From: Faecalibacter bovis
Lineage (GTDB): Bacteria > Bacteroidota > Bacteroidia > Flavobacteriales > Weeksellaceae
Assembly: GCF_017948305.1 (NCBI RefSeq)
Contig: NZ_CP072842.1
Location: 660,001-724,000 of the forward strand
Length of the DNA stretch: 64,000 nucleotides
Direction: 5' to 3'
Position 1 is the stretch's first letter, and each line of letters begins with the position of its first letter. Below, piece after piece: positions 26,529 through 36,149 of this stretch. Below the pieces are notes generated by a model, which searched no databases, had not been told where the DNA came from, and saw nothing but the letters and a program-made list of their open reading frames with translations. Made by a program: the position numbers and the translations under genes.

Positions 26529-28574
26529 AACATTTTTTTCTTAAACATTTCCACACAGAACCATCAAATAATTTATAACAATTATCATCTGTATCATAAA
26601 CAATCATTCCCTCTATCGGGCTTATTATAGAAGTTTCTGGATCAGGAATTCTTGTAATTACTAATCCTTTATCGTTTGATTTTAAACTTATAAATGCATT
26701 ATTTACATTATTAGGCCAAATTTTATCAACATTATCGGTAGTTGAAACCCCTACAATACCTGGATATAATACACCAACATTATTATTTGGTTTTTTTGAG
26801 CATGGACATTTTACCGTTTTAATTGTTTCCGTATAATAAGAACAACCGTCGGGCATAGTCAATACCATTCTATATTCTGCAGGTTCTGTATCATCATCTG
26901 GAATTTTATATGTACTATTATGTGCATTTTCAATAAGAACATCGTTTCTAAACCATTCTATTGTACCCGTAAAATTCATTGCAATCGGCTTTAATAAAGA
27001 TGAACCTGTATCTCCAGTACAAACATTATCAAAACGCTTAAAATCGACTTCAACATTCATCGGTGGTGCAATTCCAAAACCTGCAAAATAGTTTCCATAT
27101 CCTACATCATTATTAACTCCTAAAATTTGTCCTTGAATTGTACCATTAGATTCCACTTTAACATTTCCGTGAGATAAATTATAAACCAACATTGTCCAAT
27201 CTGGAGCAACTGTATAGGTTCTAGCTGCTATTGGTGATAATTGAGTTCCACTTACATAAACTTTAGTACTATTAATCATAATAGTTCTAGTCAGTAAATA
27301 CAAACGTGAATTTGAACCATAGTTTGTAGTACCAATGCGTAATGCATTCGGAATATTATCTATTATTGTTTGTCCGTTACATGTCAAAGGCGGTAATAAC
27401 ATAAAATTACTTGTTGTAACTCCTCCTCCATATAACTTTTGAGTTACATACGCATTTTTAGTAGTTTCTATACGCATGAATTTAGTTGAACCATAATTAC
27501 TACCTGCTACAATTGCATAATCACCTTTATTCAAAACATTAACTTTAGCCGCTCCTGAAGCCCCATTAACAGGAAGAGAAACTAACGATCCATTTATTTT
27601 TACTTCTGTTCCATCTTCAGTAGCAACAATGATTACTCTTTCATTTGCATTGGATCCATTTCCTTGCATTGCAACGTATAAATTCCCTATCTGATTTGTT
27701 GGAATAATTTGATCAAAAGATATATCTCTGTTCCCCGCTTCAACTCCTTGCTGCATCAATTGAGCGATAGTAACGACAATATTTTTATCAGATTTAATTT
27801 CTGAACCTAAATAACCATATCTCTCCTAGCTGATGTATCAACTGGAACCACATAAATGTAAGATTCGCCTTTATTCAAGTTTATTGTATGTGTTGTTCCT
27901 AATGTAGTGACTGAAGTATATGTTAAGAATTGTAATCCGTTATCATAACCTGATAGAGTTACAGTTGTATTATCTTCAGTTGCCATTATTGATAACACTT
28001 TATTAATAGATGTATTACTTACTGTACTACTACCTGGAGTAACTTCTGTAGGTAATCCTAACCAAAAAAATTGTTTTCCTAATGCTGCTTGTCCTTTAGA
28101 AAGCATCGATCCCGCTTGATTTGTAGATCTACCTCTGTAATTAGCATAAAATCTATGTTCTGATTTTAAAACTAAACCAATATTTTCATTTGATTTAATT
28201 ACACGATTTACATAAGCTCTAGATGGCGTTATAGGTGAGTTTCCTTTTAAAGGTGTATGTGCAGTAGTTCCTGTTGAAGTTAAAAATCTAATTCTAATAG
28301 GACTCGTATTTGATAAAGTTACTGTACCGTTGGTAATTACAGTTTCATTTTGGCCTAATGCATTACCAACTGCAATTCTTGGTGACGTAATTTCATCAGG
28401 AAAAGTAATTTTAACTGTAATTAAATCTGTTGATGGTGTAGATAAATATAAAAATTCTTGCGTTATACCTCCAGTATTCAATGAAGTCATTGGCTGTAAA
28501 TAATGTACATTATCTAATTGTGCGTATGATTTATGAGTTAAAATAAATAATAAAATAGTAAAAATGTATTTCAT
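26512..28574 (-). pseudogene. IgGFc-binding-like surface protein gene, frameshifted
   Basis: Two overlapping frames make one protein. The first (27807-28574, 255 aa) has a signal peptide MKYIFTILLFILTHKSYAQ and runs to VVPVDTSARRDMVI-stop. The second frame continues the same fold: YGYLGSEIKSDKNIVVTIAQ, then 415 residues to 26512. The shift occurs at GAGAGA on the minus strand (27820-27825). Removing one GA restores SARRYGYLGSEI and a 686-residue product, and the span is 2 nt longer than a multiple of three. ATEDNTTVTLSG and ATEDGTEVKING repeats fit the IgGFc_binding family of adhesins. The C-terminus carries the YDT-KLFDGSVW module. Slippage, real decay or a sequencing error cannot be told apart here. 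Confidence 0.75.
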
Positions 28575-28823
28575 GTTATTTTAAATTAATTAGTTAGATA
28601 ATTTTCAGGATTCGTTTTGTATATTTTAGAATAAATTTTGTCTTTAAAACTTAAATTGTTTTTCAAATCTTCTTCAAAACCAATTTAACTAGTTATAAAC
28701 GTTTAAAAATATATAAACAACTGATTTAGTTTTTAATGATTAAAAATTCAAGAAAACACTTATAACTCGCTTATTTTTTAATCATTAAAAATTAATATGA
28801 TTAATACCTTATTTGCTATTTTG

Positions 28824-28831
28824 TATATTTG
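28824..28831 (+). promoter_or_regulatory. Putative -7 element of hutH (TATATTTG)
   Basis: Exact TAnnTTTG match 23 bp upstream of the hutH ATG. The rest of the 280-bp divergent gap (28575-28854) is AT-rich with no other feature I can support. Confidence 0.5.
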
Positions 28832-28854
28832 AGTTCTTATATACCAATAAAAAA

Positions 28855-30363
28855 ATGAACACAAAAACTCTAGGAGTAGACTTTATTTCTTTCGAAGATT
28901 TCAAGGCAATTCAGTCTGGATATAACCAAATTTCTCTAAATGAAATTAGTAAACAGCAAATCTTAACTTCTCAACAAAACGTTGCAAAAATCGTTGCGTC
29001 TGGACAAACGGTTTATGGAATTAATACAGGTTTCGGACCTTTGTGCGATACAAAAATCTCTGAAGAAGAAACACGACAATTACAACACAATTTATTAATT
29101 AGTCATGCAGTTGGAGTTGGAAATCCAATCAAAAAAGAAATCTCTAAAACTATGCTTTTAGCAAAAGCTCATGCTTTATCTAAAGGATTTTCTGGCGTGA
29201 CATTAGAAGTGGTAGAACGCATTTTATTAATGGTGGAAAAAGATATTATTCCTGTTGTACCTGAAAAAGGATCAGTTGGAGCATCTGGAGATTTAGCACC
29301 ATTATCTCACCTATTTTTACCTTTAATTGGAGAAGGAAAAGTTTGGGAAGGTGAACAAATCATTTCAACAAAAGAAGCATTAGCAAAACACAATTTACAG
29401 CCACTACATTTATCAGCAAAAGAAGGTTTAGGATTAATCAACGGAACACAATTTATCTTATCTCATGCCTTACATGGTTTAAAGAAATTCGAGTATTTAT
29501 TGAATTTAGCTGATGTTGCTGGTGCATTATCATTAGAAGCTTACGAAGGTTCTCCAAGCCCATTCAAAGCTGAATTACACCAAATTCGTGCATTTAAAGG
29601 AACGGTTTTAGTCGCAGAACGCATGCGAAAATTATTAGCAGATTCTGGTATCGCATATTCTCATCAAAATTGTGGCCGCGTTCAAGATCCTTATTCTTTA
29701 CGTTGTATTCCACAAGTTCACGGCGCTTCTCGAAATGCATTTTTTCACTTACAAGAATTAGCTGAAATCGAATTAAATTCTGTTACAGATAATCCGATTG
29801 TGATTTCGGAGGAAGAAGCAATTTCTGGAGGAAATTTCCACGGACAACCATTAGCAATGGCATTAGATTATGCAACAGTTGCAGCGTCAGAATTAGGAAA
29901 CATTTCTGATCGTCGCCAATATTTATTGATCGAAGGAAAATACGGTTTACCTAAATTATTAACAGAAAGTTCTGGATTAAATTCTGGATTTATGATTCCT
30001 CAATATACTTCAGCAGCCCTATGTACAGAAAATAAAACATTATGTTTTCCTGCTTCTGCCGATAGTATTCCAACGTCTTTAGGACAGGAAGATCACGTTT
30101 CGATGGGAAGTATTTCAGGACGAAAATTTAATCAAGTTTTAGATAACGTTGAACGTATTTTAGCAATCGAGTTAATGTACGCTTGTCAAGGTTTAGAATT
30201 TAGAAGACCAAAACAAACAAGTCCCTATTTAGAACAAGTTTTTGCTGCAGTGCGACAAGTTTGTCCAAAATTAGAAGATGATCGTTTGATTGGAGATGAT
30301 ATCAATAATATTATTGACTTGTTACAGACTGAGAAGTTTCAAGAATTAATCATGAAGTTTTAA
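28855..30363 (+). CDS. hutH: Histidine ammonia-lyase
   Basis: 502 residues from the ATG at 28855 (the frame is open to 28813, but MNTKTLGVDF fits the family). It deaminates histidine to trans-urocanate. The autocatalytic MIO cofactor forms from A143-S144-G145 in GSVGASGDLAPLSH. YGINTGFG (54-61) supplies the catalytic tyrosine, and NGTQFILS, SVTDNPIV and SSGLNSGFM are conserved. First gene of the hut group, with a small membrane gene and hutU following. hutI and the formiminoglutamate step are not in the window. Confidence 0.96.
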   Translation: MNTKTLGVDFISFEDFKAIQSGYNQISLNEISKQQILTSQQNVAKIVASGQTVYGINTGFGPLCDTKISEEETRQLQHNLLISHAVGVGNPIKKEISKTMLLAKAHALSKGFSGVTLEVVERILLMVEKDIIPVVPEKGSVGASGDLAPLSHLFLPLIGEGKVWEGEQIISTKEALAKHNLQPLHLSAKEGLGLINGTQFILSHALHGLKKFEYLLNLADVAGALSLEAYEGSPSPFKAELHQIRAFKGTVLVAERMRKLLADSGIAYSHQNCGRVQDPYSLRCIPQVHGASRNAFFHLQELAEIELNSVTDNPIVISEEEAISGGNFHGQPLAMALDYATVAASELGNISDRRQYLLIEGKYGLPKLLTESSGLNSGFMIPQYTSAALCTENKTLCFPASADSIPTSLGQEDHVSMGSISGRKFNQVLDNVERILAIELMYACQGLEFRRPKQTSPYLEQVFAAVRQVCPKLEDDRLIGDDINNIIDLLQTEKFQELIMKF

Positions 30364-30378
30364 TCTGAATAATTTTAG

Positions 30379-30711
30379 ATGGATTTATTAGAATTAATAT
30401 TCATGATTTTTGGATCTAACAGTAGTCATTCGAAAGATCAAAAAGCTGAATATTTTATTGCTGTTTCCTCGATTCTTGTATTAATATTAAATATAATATC
30501 AATCGATATTTTAAAAGATAATAATAACTCTTTACTTCTAATATTAATTATAGCTTGTAGTTGTATTATGAGTTTTAGTATTTTATATTTTTTAAATAAA
30601 CTGAAAGATTACAAACCAAAAACTTTTGGAAATTACGTTGCATATTTATTAGGTTTAATATTATTATTTGAAAGTATAAGTGTATTTATAATCCATTATT
30701 TTAAACTATAA
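30379..30711 (+). CDS. Small three-helix membrane protein between hutH and hutU
   Basis: 110 residues with three predicted transmembrane segments (about 27-46, 52-71 and 84-108) and Lys/Asp-rich loops. It starts 16 bp after hutH and is probably transcribed with it. It does not resemble a known histidine or urocanate transporter, which would be larger. More AT-rich and Ile/Leu/Asn-rich than its neighbours. Function unknown. Confidence 0.6.
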   Translation: MDLLELIFMIFGSNSSHSKDQKAEYFIAVSSILVLILNIISIDILKDNNNSLLLILIIACSCIMSFSILYFLNKLKDYKPKTFGNYVAYLLGLILLFESISVFIIHYFKL

Positions 30712-30732
30712 ACAGATTATTTCTATTAAATC

Positions 30733-30757
30733 ATCATTCTGAGTTTATCGAAGATTC
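30733..30757. repeat. Short dispersed-repeat-like phrase (ATTCTGAGTTTATCGAAG)
   Basis: In the 101-bp gap before hutU. It resembles the CATTCTGAG-TT-ATCGAAG extragenic phrase I remember from many Bacteroidota intergenic regions, and is related in its first half to 16840-16872. Recognition is from memory. Confidence 0.35.
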
Positions 30758-30812
30758 ATACATAAATAGATTATTCGAAAGCATTAAACTCAAAACTTAA
30801 AAACACAAAAAA

Positions 30813-32792
30813 ATGACATTTCAAGAACAAATAAAACAAGGAATTCCATCGGTTTTACCACCGAAAAAAATAGTGAATGAAAACGTAAGTCACGCACCTA
30901 AACGCAAAGAAATCTTATCAGCCGACGAGAAAAAATTAGCGTTAAAAAATGCCTTACGTTATTTTGAACCTCAACATCATGCCGAATTAATTCCTGAATT
31001 CAAGGAAGAATTGGAGAAATACGGTCGTATATACATGTACCGCTTCAAACCAGATTATGAGATTTACGCACGTCCAATCAAGGATTATCCCGGAAATTCT
31101 CAGCAAGCGAAAGCAATCATGTTGATGATTCAGAATAATTTGGATCCTGCGGTCGCTCAACATCCAGATGAATTAATTACTTACGGCGGAAATGGAGCCG
31201 TTTTCCAAAACTGGGCACAATATTTATTGACGATGAAATATTTATCGGAAATGACCGATGAACAAACTTTAGTGATGTATTCGGGTCATCCGATGGGTTT
31301 ATTTCCATCCCACAAAAATGCACCTCGTGTAGTGGTTACAAATGGAATGGTGATTCCGAATTATTCGAAACCGGATGATTGGGAAAAAATGAATGCTTTA
31401 GGCGTTTCTCAATACGGACAAATGACAGCCGGAAGTTACATGTACATCGGTCCACAAGGAATTGTACACGGAACAACGATTACAGTTCTGAACGGTTGCC
31501 GTAAAATTGATGATCAAGGAACGGCTGGAAAATTATTTGTAACTGCTGGTTTGGGTGGAATGTCAGGTGCTCAACCAAAAGCTGGAAATATTGCGGGAAT
31601 AGTTTCTGTAACGGCTGAAGTAAATCCTGCAGCCACTTGGAAACGTCACGAACAAGGTTGGGTAGATGAAGTAATTTCGGATTTAGATGAATTGGTAAAA
31701 CGTGTTCGCGATGCTAAGGAAAATAAAGAAGTAGTTTCGATTGCTTACGATGGAAACGTTGTTGAAGTTTGGGAAAAATTCGATGAAGAAAATTTATACA
31801 TCGATTTAGGATCCGATCAAACTTCTTTACATAATCCTTGGGCTGGTGGTTATTATCCTGTCGGATTATCTTTTGAAGAATCAAATGAAATGATGGCCAA
31901 TAATCCAGAATTGTTCAAGGAAAAAGTACAAGAATCCTTACGTCGTCATGCTGAAGCAGTGAATAAACATACCGCAAAAGGAACCTATTTCTTCGATTAT
32001 GGAAACGCTTTCTTGTTGGAAGCTTCTCGCGCTGGAGCGGATGTAATTGCTGAAAATGGTATCGATTTTAAATATCCTTCGTATGTACAAGACATTATGG
32101 GACCAATGTGTTTTGATTATGGATTTGGACCTTTCCGTTGGGTTTGTGCTTCTGGAAAATCAGAAGATTTACAGAAAACGGACGAAATCGCTTGTCAAGT
32201 TTTAGAAGAAATTATGCAGCATTCACCTGAAGAAATTCAGCAACAAATGCAAGATAATATTACTTGGATTAAAGGCGCACAACAAAATAAATTAGTCGTA
32301 GGCTCACAAGCTCGTATTTTATATGCCGATGCTGAAGGTCGAATCAAAATTGCGAAAGCTTTTAATGATGCGATTGCCAAAGGAATTATTGGACCTGTGG
32401 TTCTAGGACGCGATCATCACGATGTTTCTGGAACAGATTCTCCTTTCCGTGAAACATCTAACATTTATGATGGTTCGAAATTCACAGCAGATATGGCGAT
32501 ACATAATGTAATTGGGGATAGTTTTAGAGGAGCTACTTGGGTTTCTATCCACAACGGTGGTGGCGTTGGTTGGGGCGAAGTCATCAACGGTGGATTTGGA
32601 ATGTTATTAGACGGTTCTACTGAATCTGAAACCAAATTAAAATCAATGCTGCATTGGGATGTGAATAACGGAATCGCTCGTCGTTCGTGGGCAAGAAACG
32701 AAGAAGCTATCTTTGCCATCAAACGCGCCATGGAAGAAGAACCTTTATTAAAGGTTACTTTACCGAATATGGTAGATGAAGAATTATTATAA
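30813..32792 (+). CDS. hutU: Urocanate hydratase (long Bacteroidota type)
   Basis: 659 residues, about 100 longer than the Pseudomonas enzyme. It converts urocanate to imidazolonepropionate using tightly bound NAD+. ITYGGNGAVFQNWAQY near the N-terminus, SGHPMGLFPS, and TAGSYMYIGPQGIVHGT match the NAD-binding core. C433 in GPMCFDYGFGPFRW aligns with the catalytic cysteine. RDHHDVSGTDSPFRET and ATWVSIHNGGGVGWG are conserved. The classic signature GLPARICW is replaced by GSQARILYA, so this belongs to a divergent long subfamily. Second hut enzyme of the operon. Confidence 0.93.
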   Translation: MTFQEQIKQGIPSVLPPKKIVNENVSHAPKRKEILSADEKKLALKNALRYFEPQHHAELIPEFKEELEKYGRIYMYRFKPDYEIYARPIKDYPGNSQQAKAIMLMIQNNLDPAVAQHPDELITYGGNGAVFQNWAQYLLTMKYLSEMTDEQTLVMYSGHPMGLFPSHKNAPRVVVTNGMVIPNYSKPDDWEKMNALGVSQYGQMTAGSYMYIGPQGIVHGTTITVLNGCRKIDDQGTAGKLFVTAGLGGMSGAQPKAGNIAGIVSVTAEVNPAATWKRHEQGWVDEVISDLDELVKRVRDAKENKEVVSIAYDGNVVEVWEKFDEENLYIDLGSDQTSLHNPWAGGYYPVGLSFEESNEMMANNPELFKEKVQESLRRHAEAVNKHTAKGTYFFDYGNAFLLEASRAGADVIAENGIDFKYPSYVQDIMGPMCFDYGFGPFRWVCASGKSEDLQKTDEIACQVLEEIMQHSPEEIQQQMQDNITWIKGAQQNKLVVGSQARILYADAEGRIKIAKAFNDAIAKGIIGPVVLGRDHHDVSGTDSPFRETSNIYDGSKFTADMAIHNVIGDSFRGATWVSIHNGGGVGWGEVINGGFGMLLDGSTESETKLKSMLHWDVNNGIARRSWARNEEAIFAIKRAMEEEPLLKVTLPNMVDEELL

Positions 32793-32803
32793 TTTATATA
32801 TAA

Positions 32804-32835
32804 AAAACCATCTCAAATGAGGTGGTTTTATTTTT
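32804..32835. terminator. Terminator after hutU, convergent with the acyltransferase remnant
   Basis: AAAACCATCTCA pairs with TGAGGTGGTTTT (12 bp, one G-U, 2-nt apparent loop), then TATTTTT. A-rich on the other side, so it may act for both strands. Confidence 0.8.
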
Positions 32836-33616
32836 AAGTTGTTTTTAATGATTTATATTTTTTTCTTATAAAATGATTCAAAGGTTCTTCTATATAAATA
32901 AACATGAAATACGATATAATATTTAATATAATAAAAAGTAGTAGTTTATTATTAGTAATATGTTCATCAATAAAAATAGGGATAAAACCTTTATGTATTA
33001 AATAGAATATATAAGAACTTTTCCCTAAAATTACCATTAATTTTAAACTTAAAAATTTTTGAACAAATGTCTTTTCGTAGATAAGTCCAATAATGATCGG
33101 AGCAATTCCAAAGGCACAAAAAACAAACATTTCTATAAAATGAATAAACTCATTTTTTAGGTTTAGTGGTCCTATTAAATATTGTCTAAAGATTAAATAA
33201 AGAGCTAAGAAAATTATTCCAAAGTAAGTGTAGAATCCCTTTCGTTTTATTTTGTCTTTAAGAACTAAAATCGCAACACTAATTCCTACGAAAAATTCAA
33301 TAATATAAGTAGATATATTTTTTTGTAAAAAACCATAAATATTTCCTTCTATATTTAATTGATTTTTTATAAAAGTAAATATAAAAAACACTACAAAAGG
33401 GATTATAATTAAAAAATACTTTGAACGTTTTATTAAAACAAAATACAACGGTGCAAAAAGATAAAATATTTCTTCTAATGTTAAAGTCCAACCTTGACCA
33501 ACTCCAGAAAGAAAAAAATCATCAAATAATGCCTTTGTCATAGTAAAAGAAACTAATGCTTCAATTGTATTATACGTCGTCCAAACCTCTAAAGAATTAT
33601 AAAGTACGATAAATAC
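32834..33616 (-). pseudogene. 5'-truncated acyltransferase (OafA-like, Acyltransferase_3)
   Basis: The readable frame holds about 260 residues, against about 340 or more for the family. An ATG at 33541 gives 235 aa, but family-like sequence continues upstream of it without a start (FIVLYNSLEVWTTYNT). GWTLTLEEIFYLFAPLY is the conserved WSLxVEExFYL segment. Seven or so transmembrane helices follow, with HKGFIP and IEEPLNHFIRKKYK at the end. The N-terminal histidine/arginine catalytic half is missing, and homology stops where the GNAT gene begins on the other strand. Full members acylate surface glycans. Likely a non-functional remnant. Confidence 0.7.
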
Positions 33617-33617
33617 T

Positions 33618-33899
33618 ATGGAATTTGTAAAAACTGACGATGGAAAAAGAGGTTCTGTACAAGCAATGGACGGAACAATAGAAGCTGGAGCAATGAATTA
33701 TACTTGGGCTGGATCAGATAAAATTATTATCGATCATACACATGTTGATGAAGCTTATGGTGGACAAGGTGTTGGAAAACAAATCTTAGAAAACATCATT
33801 GACTGGGTAAGAAAGGATAATATCAAAGTAATGCCTTTGTGTCCTTTTGCTAAAGCACAATTTGACAAAAACGCTGATTTCAGAGATGTATTAATGTAA
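33618..33899 (+). CDS. Small GNAT-fold N-acetyltransferase (YjdJ/NATD1-like)
   Basis: 93 residues, the size of the short acetyltransferase family related to YjdJ and NATD1. The acetyl-CoA loop is YGGQGVGKQIL (about 47-57), preceded by the strand IIIDHTHVDEAY. CPFAKAQFDKNADFRDVL at the C-terminus is typical. Substrate unknown. It starts 2 bp from the end of the truncated acyltransferase remnant, so its promoter region is probably the remnant itself, and it converges on the T9SS cargo pseudogene. Confidence 0.85.
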   Translation: MEFVKTDDGKRGSVQAMDGTIEAGAMNYTWAGSDKIIIDHTHVDEAYGGQGVGKQILENIIDWVRKDNIKVMPLCPFAKAQFDKNADFRDVLM

Positions 33900-33912
33900 A
33901 AATAAAATATAT

Positions 33913-35874
33913 TTATTTTTTAATAACTTTTTTAGTAATTACACCATCAACTGTTGTTATTTGTACAATGTAAACTCCACTTGTTAAACCTGAAAAATTA
34001 ACTTCAGTATTAGATTGATTTACTTTGTAATCACCAACTTGTTGTCCTAATGTATTAATTACTTTGATTGATTTTATTTCTTTATCCGATTCAATTTTTA
34101 AAATATCTTTAATTGGATTTGGATAAAGTTTTATTGAAGAATTTGTAAGATCCGTAACTCCTAACGGTGCAGTAATATTTACTACATAATTCTCACTTTG
34201 TCCATAAGCATAAACAAAAGAACAAGCATCCTCAGGAACTATTCTGTAAACTTTAACTACACGCATTCTAGTTTCACCTAATAATGCATCAGCTGGAATT
34301 GTGATTGTATTTGAAGCCGTTTTTCCATCAACTCCAGTTGAATTTGAGATTGAACCTATATAAAAACCTTCAGTATCTGAATTAAAGATTCCATCTTGAT
34401 TAAAGTCAAAATAAACAGCAAATTCGCTACCATTCTCAGGTCCATTTGTATTTCCTGCAACTGAAATTTCGTATGTTCCGTTTTGTGCAATATCAGTGGA
34501 CATGTTTAAGAAATACTCAATCTCTGGAGAATTTAAATCAGCCGAAGTTGTATTATTTATTGTTCCGTATGTTACATTAGTAATTGGTTCAACTTGTACA
34601 GAAAATCTTGGAGAACAGTAAGCGTCTTTTACATTTACTTTAAAAGTTCCGGTAGCCAAAATATTTCCTTCAGCATCTACCGAATTATATTTTACAGTTG
34701 TGATTCCTAATGGAAATTCAGCACCAGATTCGTACCCTTCTACTAATTGTAATGTAGCTCCTTCACAATTTGTAGTTACATCGTAAGTAATAACAGCAGA
34801 ATTTTGACCAATTTCTGTTTGAATTTCAATATCAGCTGGGACTTCAACAATACATCCTAAGTCATTAAAGTAACCATTTAAATTAATAATCCAACCTGGA
34901 GCTATACTTGCATTTCCACTTTCGTTACCTCCAATAAAATTACCATTTTGAGAAACACTGTTTGCTCCACCTAATCGACCACCTGGAATATCAATAGTAA
35001 TACCTTGTTCTATCAATATTTCTTTTAATAAACGTGGCTGCTCACCAAAAGACTCGTGGTAAATAATCGCATCACGATCCATTACATTATTTTGTGCATA
35101 TCCTACTGTAATCCCATTTGAAGAATAAACAAAAGCACCTGTTCTATATCCTGCTGGTAAATTGAATATTTTATATTCATTTGTATTTAGATTGTATATG
35201 TATGGTTTTAATGTAATATCTCCTACTACAATCCCATCATCTGTAATGTGCCAAATGTGGTTATTAACAGGTACAGCAATATCTGTTAAAATTTTTTGTA
35301 ATGGCTGACCTGCTTGATAAATTGATAACTCACGAAAAGTTCCATTCGTATAAGCATCTACCCAACCAACAGTTTTCCCTGCATTATCTACACTATATCC
35401 AGCACCATAAGTATATCCTTGCGGCAATAGATTAGTTAAAGTTTGTGTTTGAATATCGTAAACAAATGGTTTTGCTTGCATTTGTCCAGAAATATATCTT
35501 CCATTTTCACTGATTTTATAAACAGTTGTAACATCACTTGTTTGAAAACCTTCAAAAACTGGTACTGTAACCCATTCTTACGTATTTGCTAATTTATATA
35601 CTGGATGAGTAAAACCATTTATTATTTTAGTTCCAATAATATCACCTGCTTGATTAATGAACCCAAATGTGCTAATGTCTTCTGGTTTTGGAACCATAAC
35701 ATTTGTAGCGTAGTCATAATTGAAAGTTGCTAATAATGCATTTCCATTATTCTGAATTCCTTTCACAGCTGTTCCAGGGATTCCAAAAGCTCTAAATTCA
35801 ATTTGTTGCTCTTGTCCAAAAAGAGCAGAAACCAATAAAGAAGATAATAGAGTAAGTTTTAATTTATTAATCAT
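33913..35874 (-). pseudogene. Type IX secreted protein gene with in-frame stop
   Basis: One frame of 654 codons from ATG 35874 to 33913 is broken by a single TAA at 35578-35580. Before it: a signal peptide (MINKLKLTLLSSLLVSALFG) and 98 residues ending YKLANT. After it the same frame continues EWVTVPVFEGFQTSDVT to the end with no other stop. The mid region has repeated Y-x-G-x-V blade-like segments (extracellular repeat or propeller pattern), then HYR- and GEVED-like beta domains. The C-terminus (SIKLYPNPIKDILKIES to TKKVIKK, about 75 residues) is a type A T9SS sorting domain. Without it the short product cannot be exported by T9SS. An (AAAT)4 tract lies upstream. Confidence 0.8.
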
Positions 35875-35896
35875 ATGTGTACTAATTATGTGTTCC

Positions 35897-35917
35897 AAAT
35901 AAATAAATAAATAAAAA
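35897..35917. repeat. (AAAT)4 tetranucleotide tract
   Basis: Four AAAT units plus A run, 23-43 bp upstream of the start of the broken T9SS cargo gene. The same unit occurs nearly nine times at 40762-40796. The remaining 275-bp gap to 36150 is AT-rich and otherwise empty apart from the promoter below. Confidence 0.7.
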
Positions 35918-36116
35918 CTTAATTTTTGAAAATGTATTATTTCAAATTTCACGAATCTATAAAGTGATAAATAATTAATTAAAATTTAATCATAAATACA
36001 GATTATTTAAAACTCAAATAACTTTTAATCAATTATTTAATTTATAAAATAGTATAAATCTATATTTCATCCATTTTTAATTATCATTTGTCAATGGTTT
36101 AGATTTTTAGGTTTAA

Positions 36117-36124
36117 TATCTTTG
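36117..36124 (+). promoter_or_regulatory. Putative -7 element of the dioxygenase gene (TATCTTTG)
   Basis: Exact TAnnTTTG match 25 bp upstream of the proposed TTG start. Confidence 0.45.
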
Positions 36125-36149
36125 AATTCATAATCAAAAAATAAATAAA

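Noticed and set aside
26512-27759. Independent gene starting at TTG 27759
   Set aside because: It lacks a signal peptide and its sequence continues the upstream frame across the GAGAGA shift.
27820-27825. Programmed -1 ribosomal frameshift at GAGAGA
   Set aside because: No slippery heptamer or downstream pseudoknot is evident; slippage mutation or decay is simpler.
35578-35580. Recoded or read-through stop in the T9SS cargo
   Set aside because: No recoding signal is visible and TAA is the least read-through-prone stop; nonsense mutation preferred.
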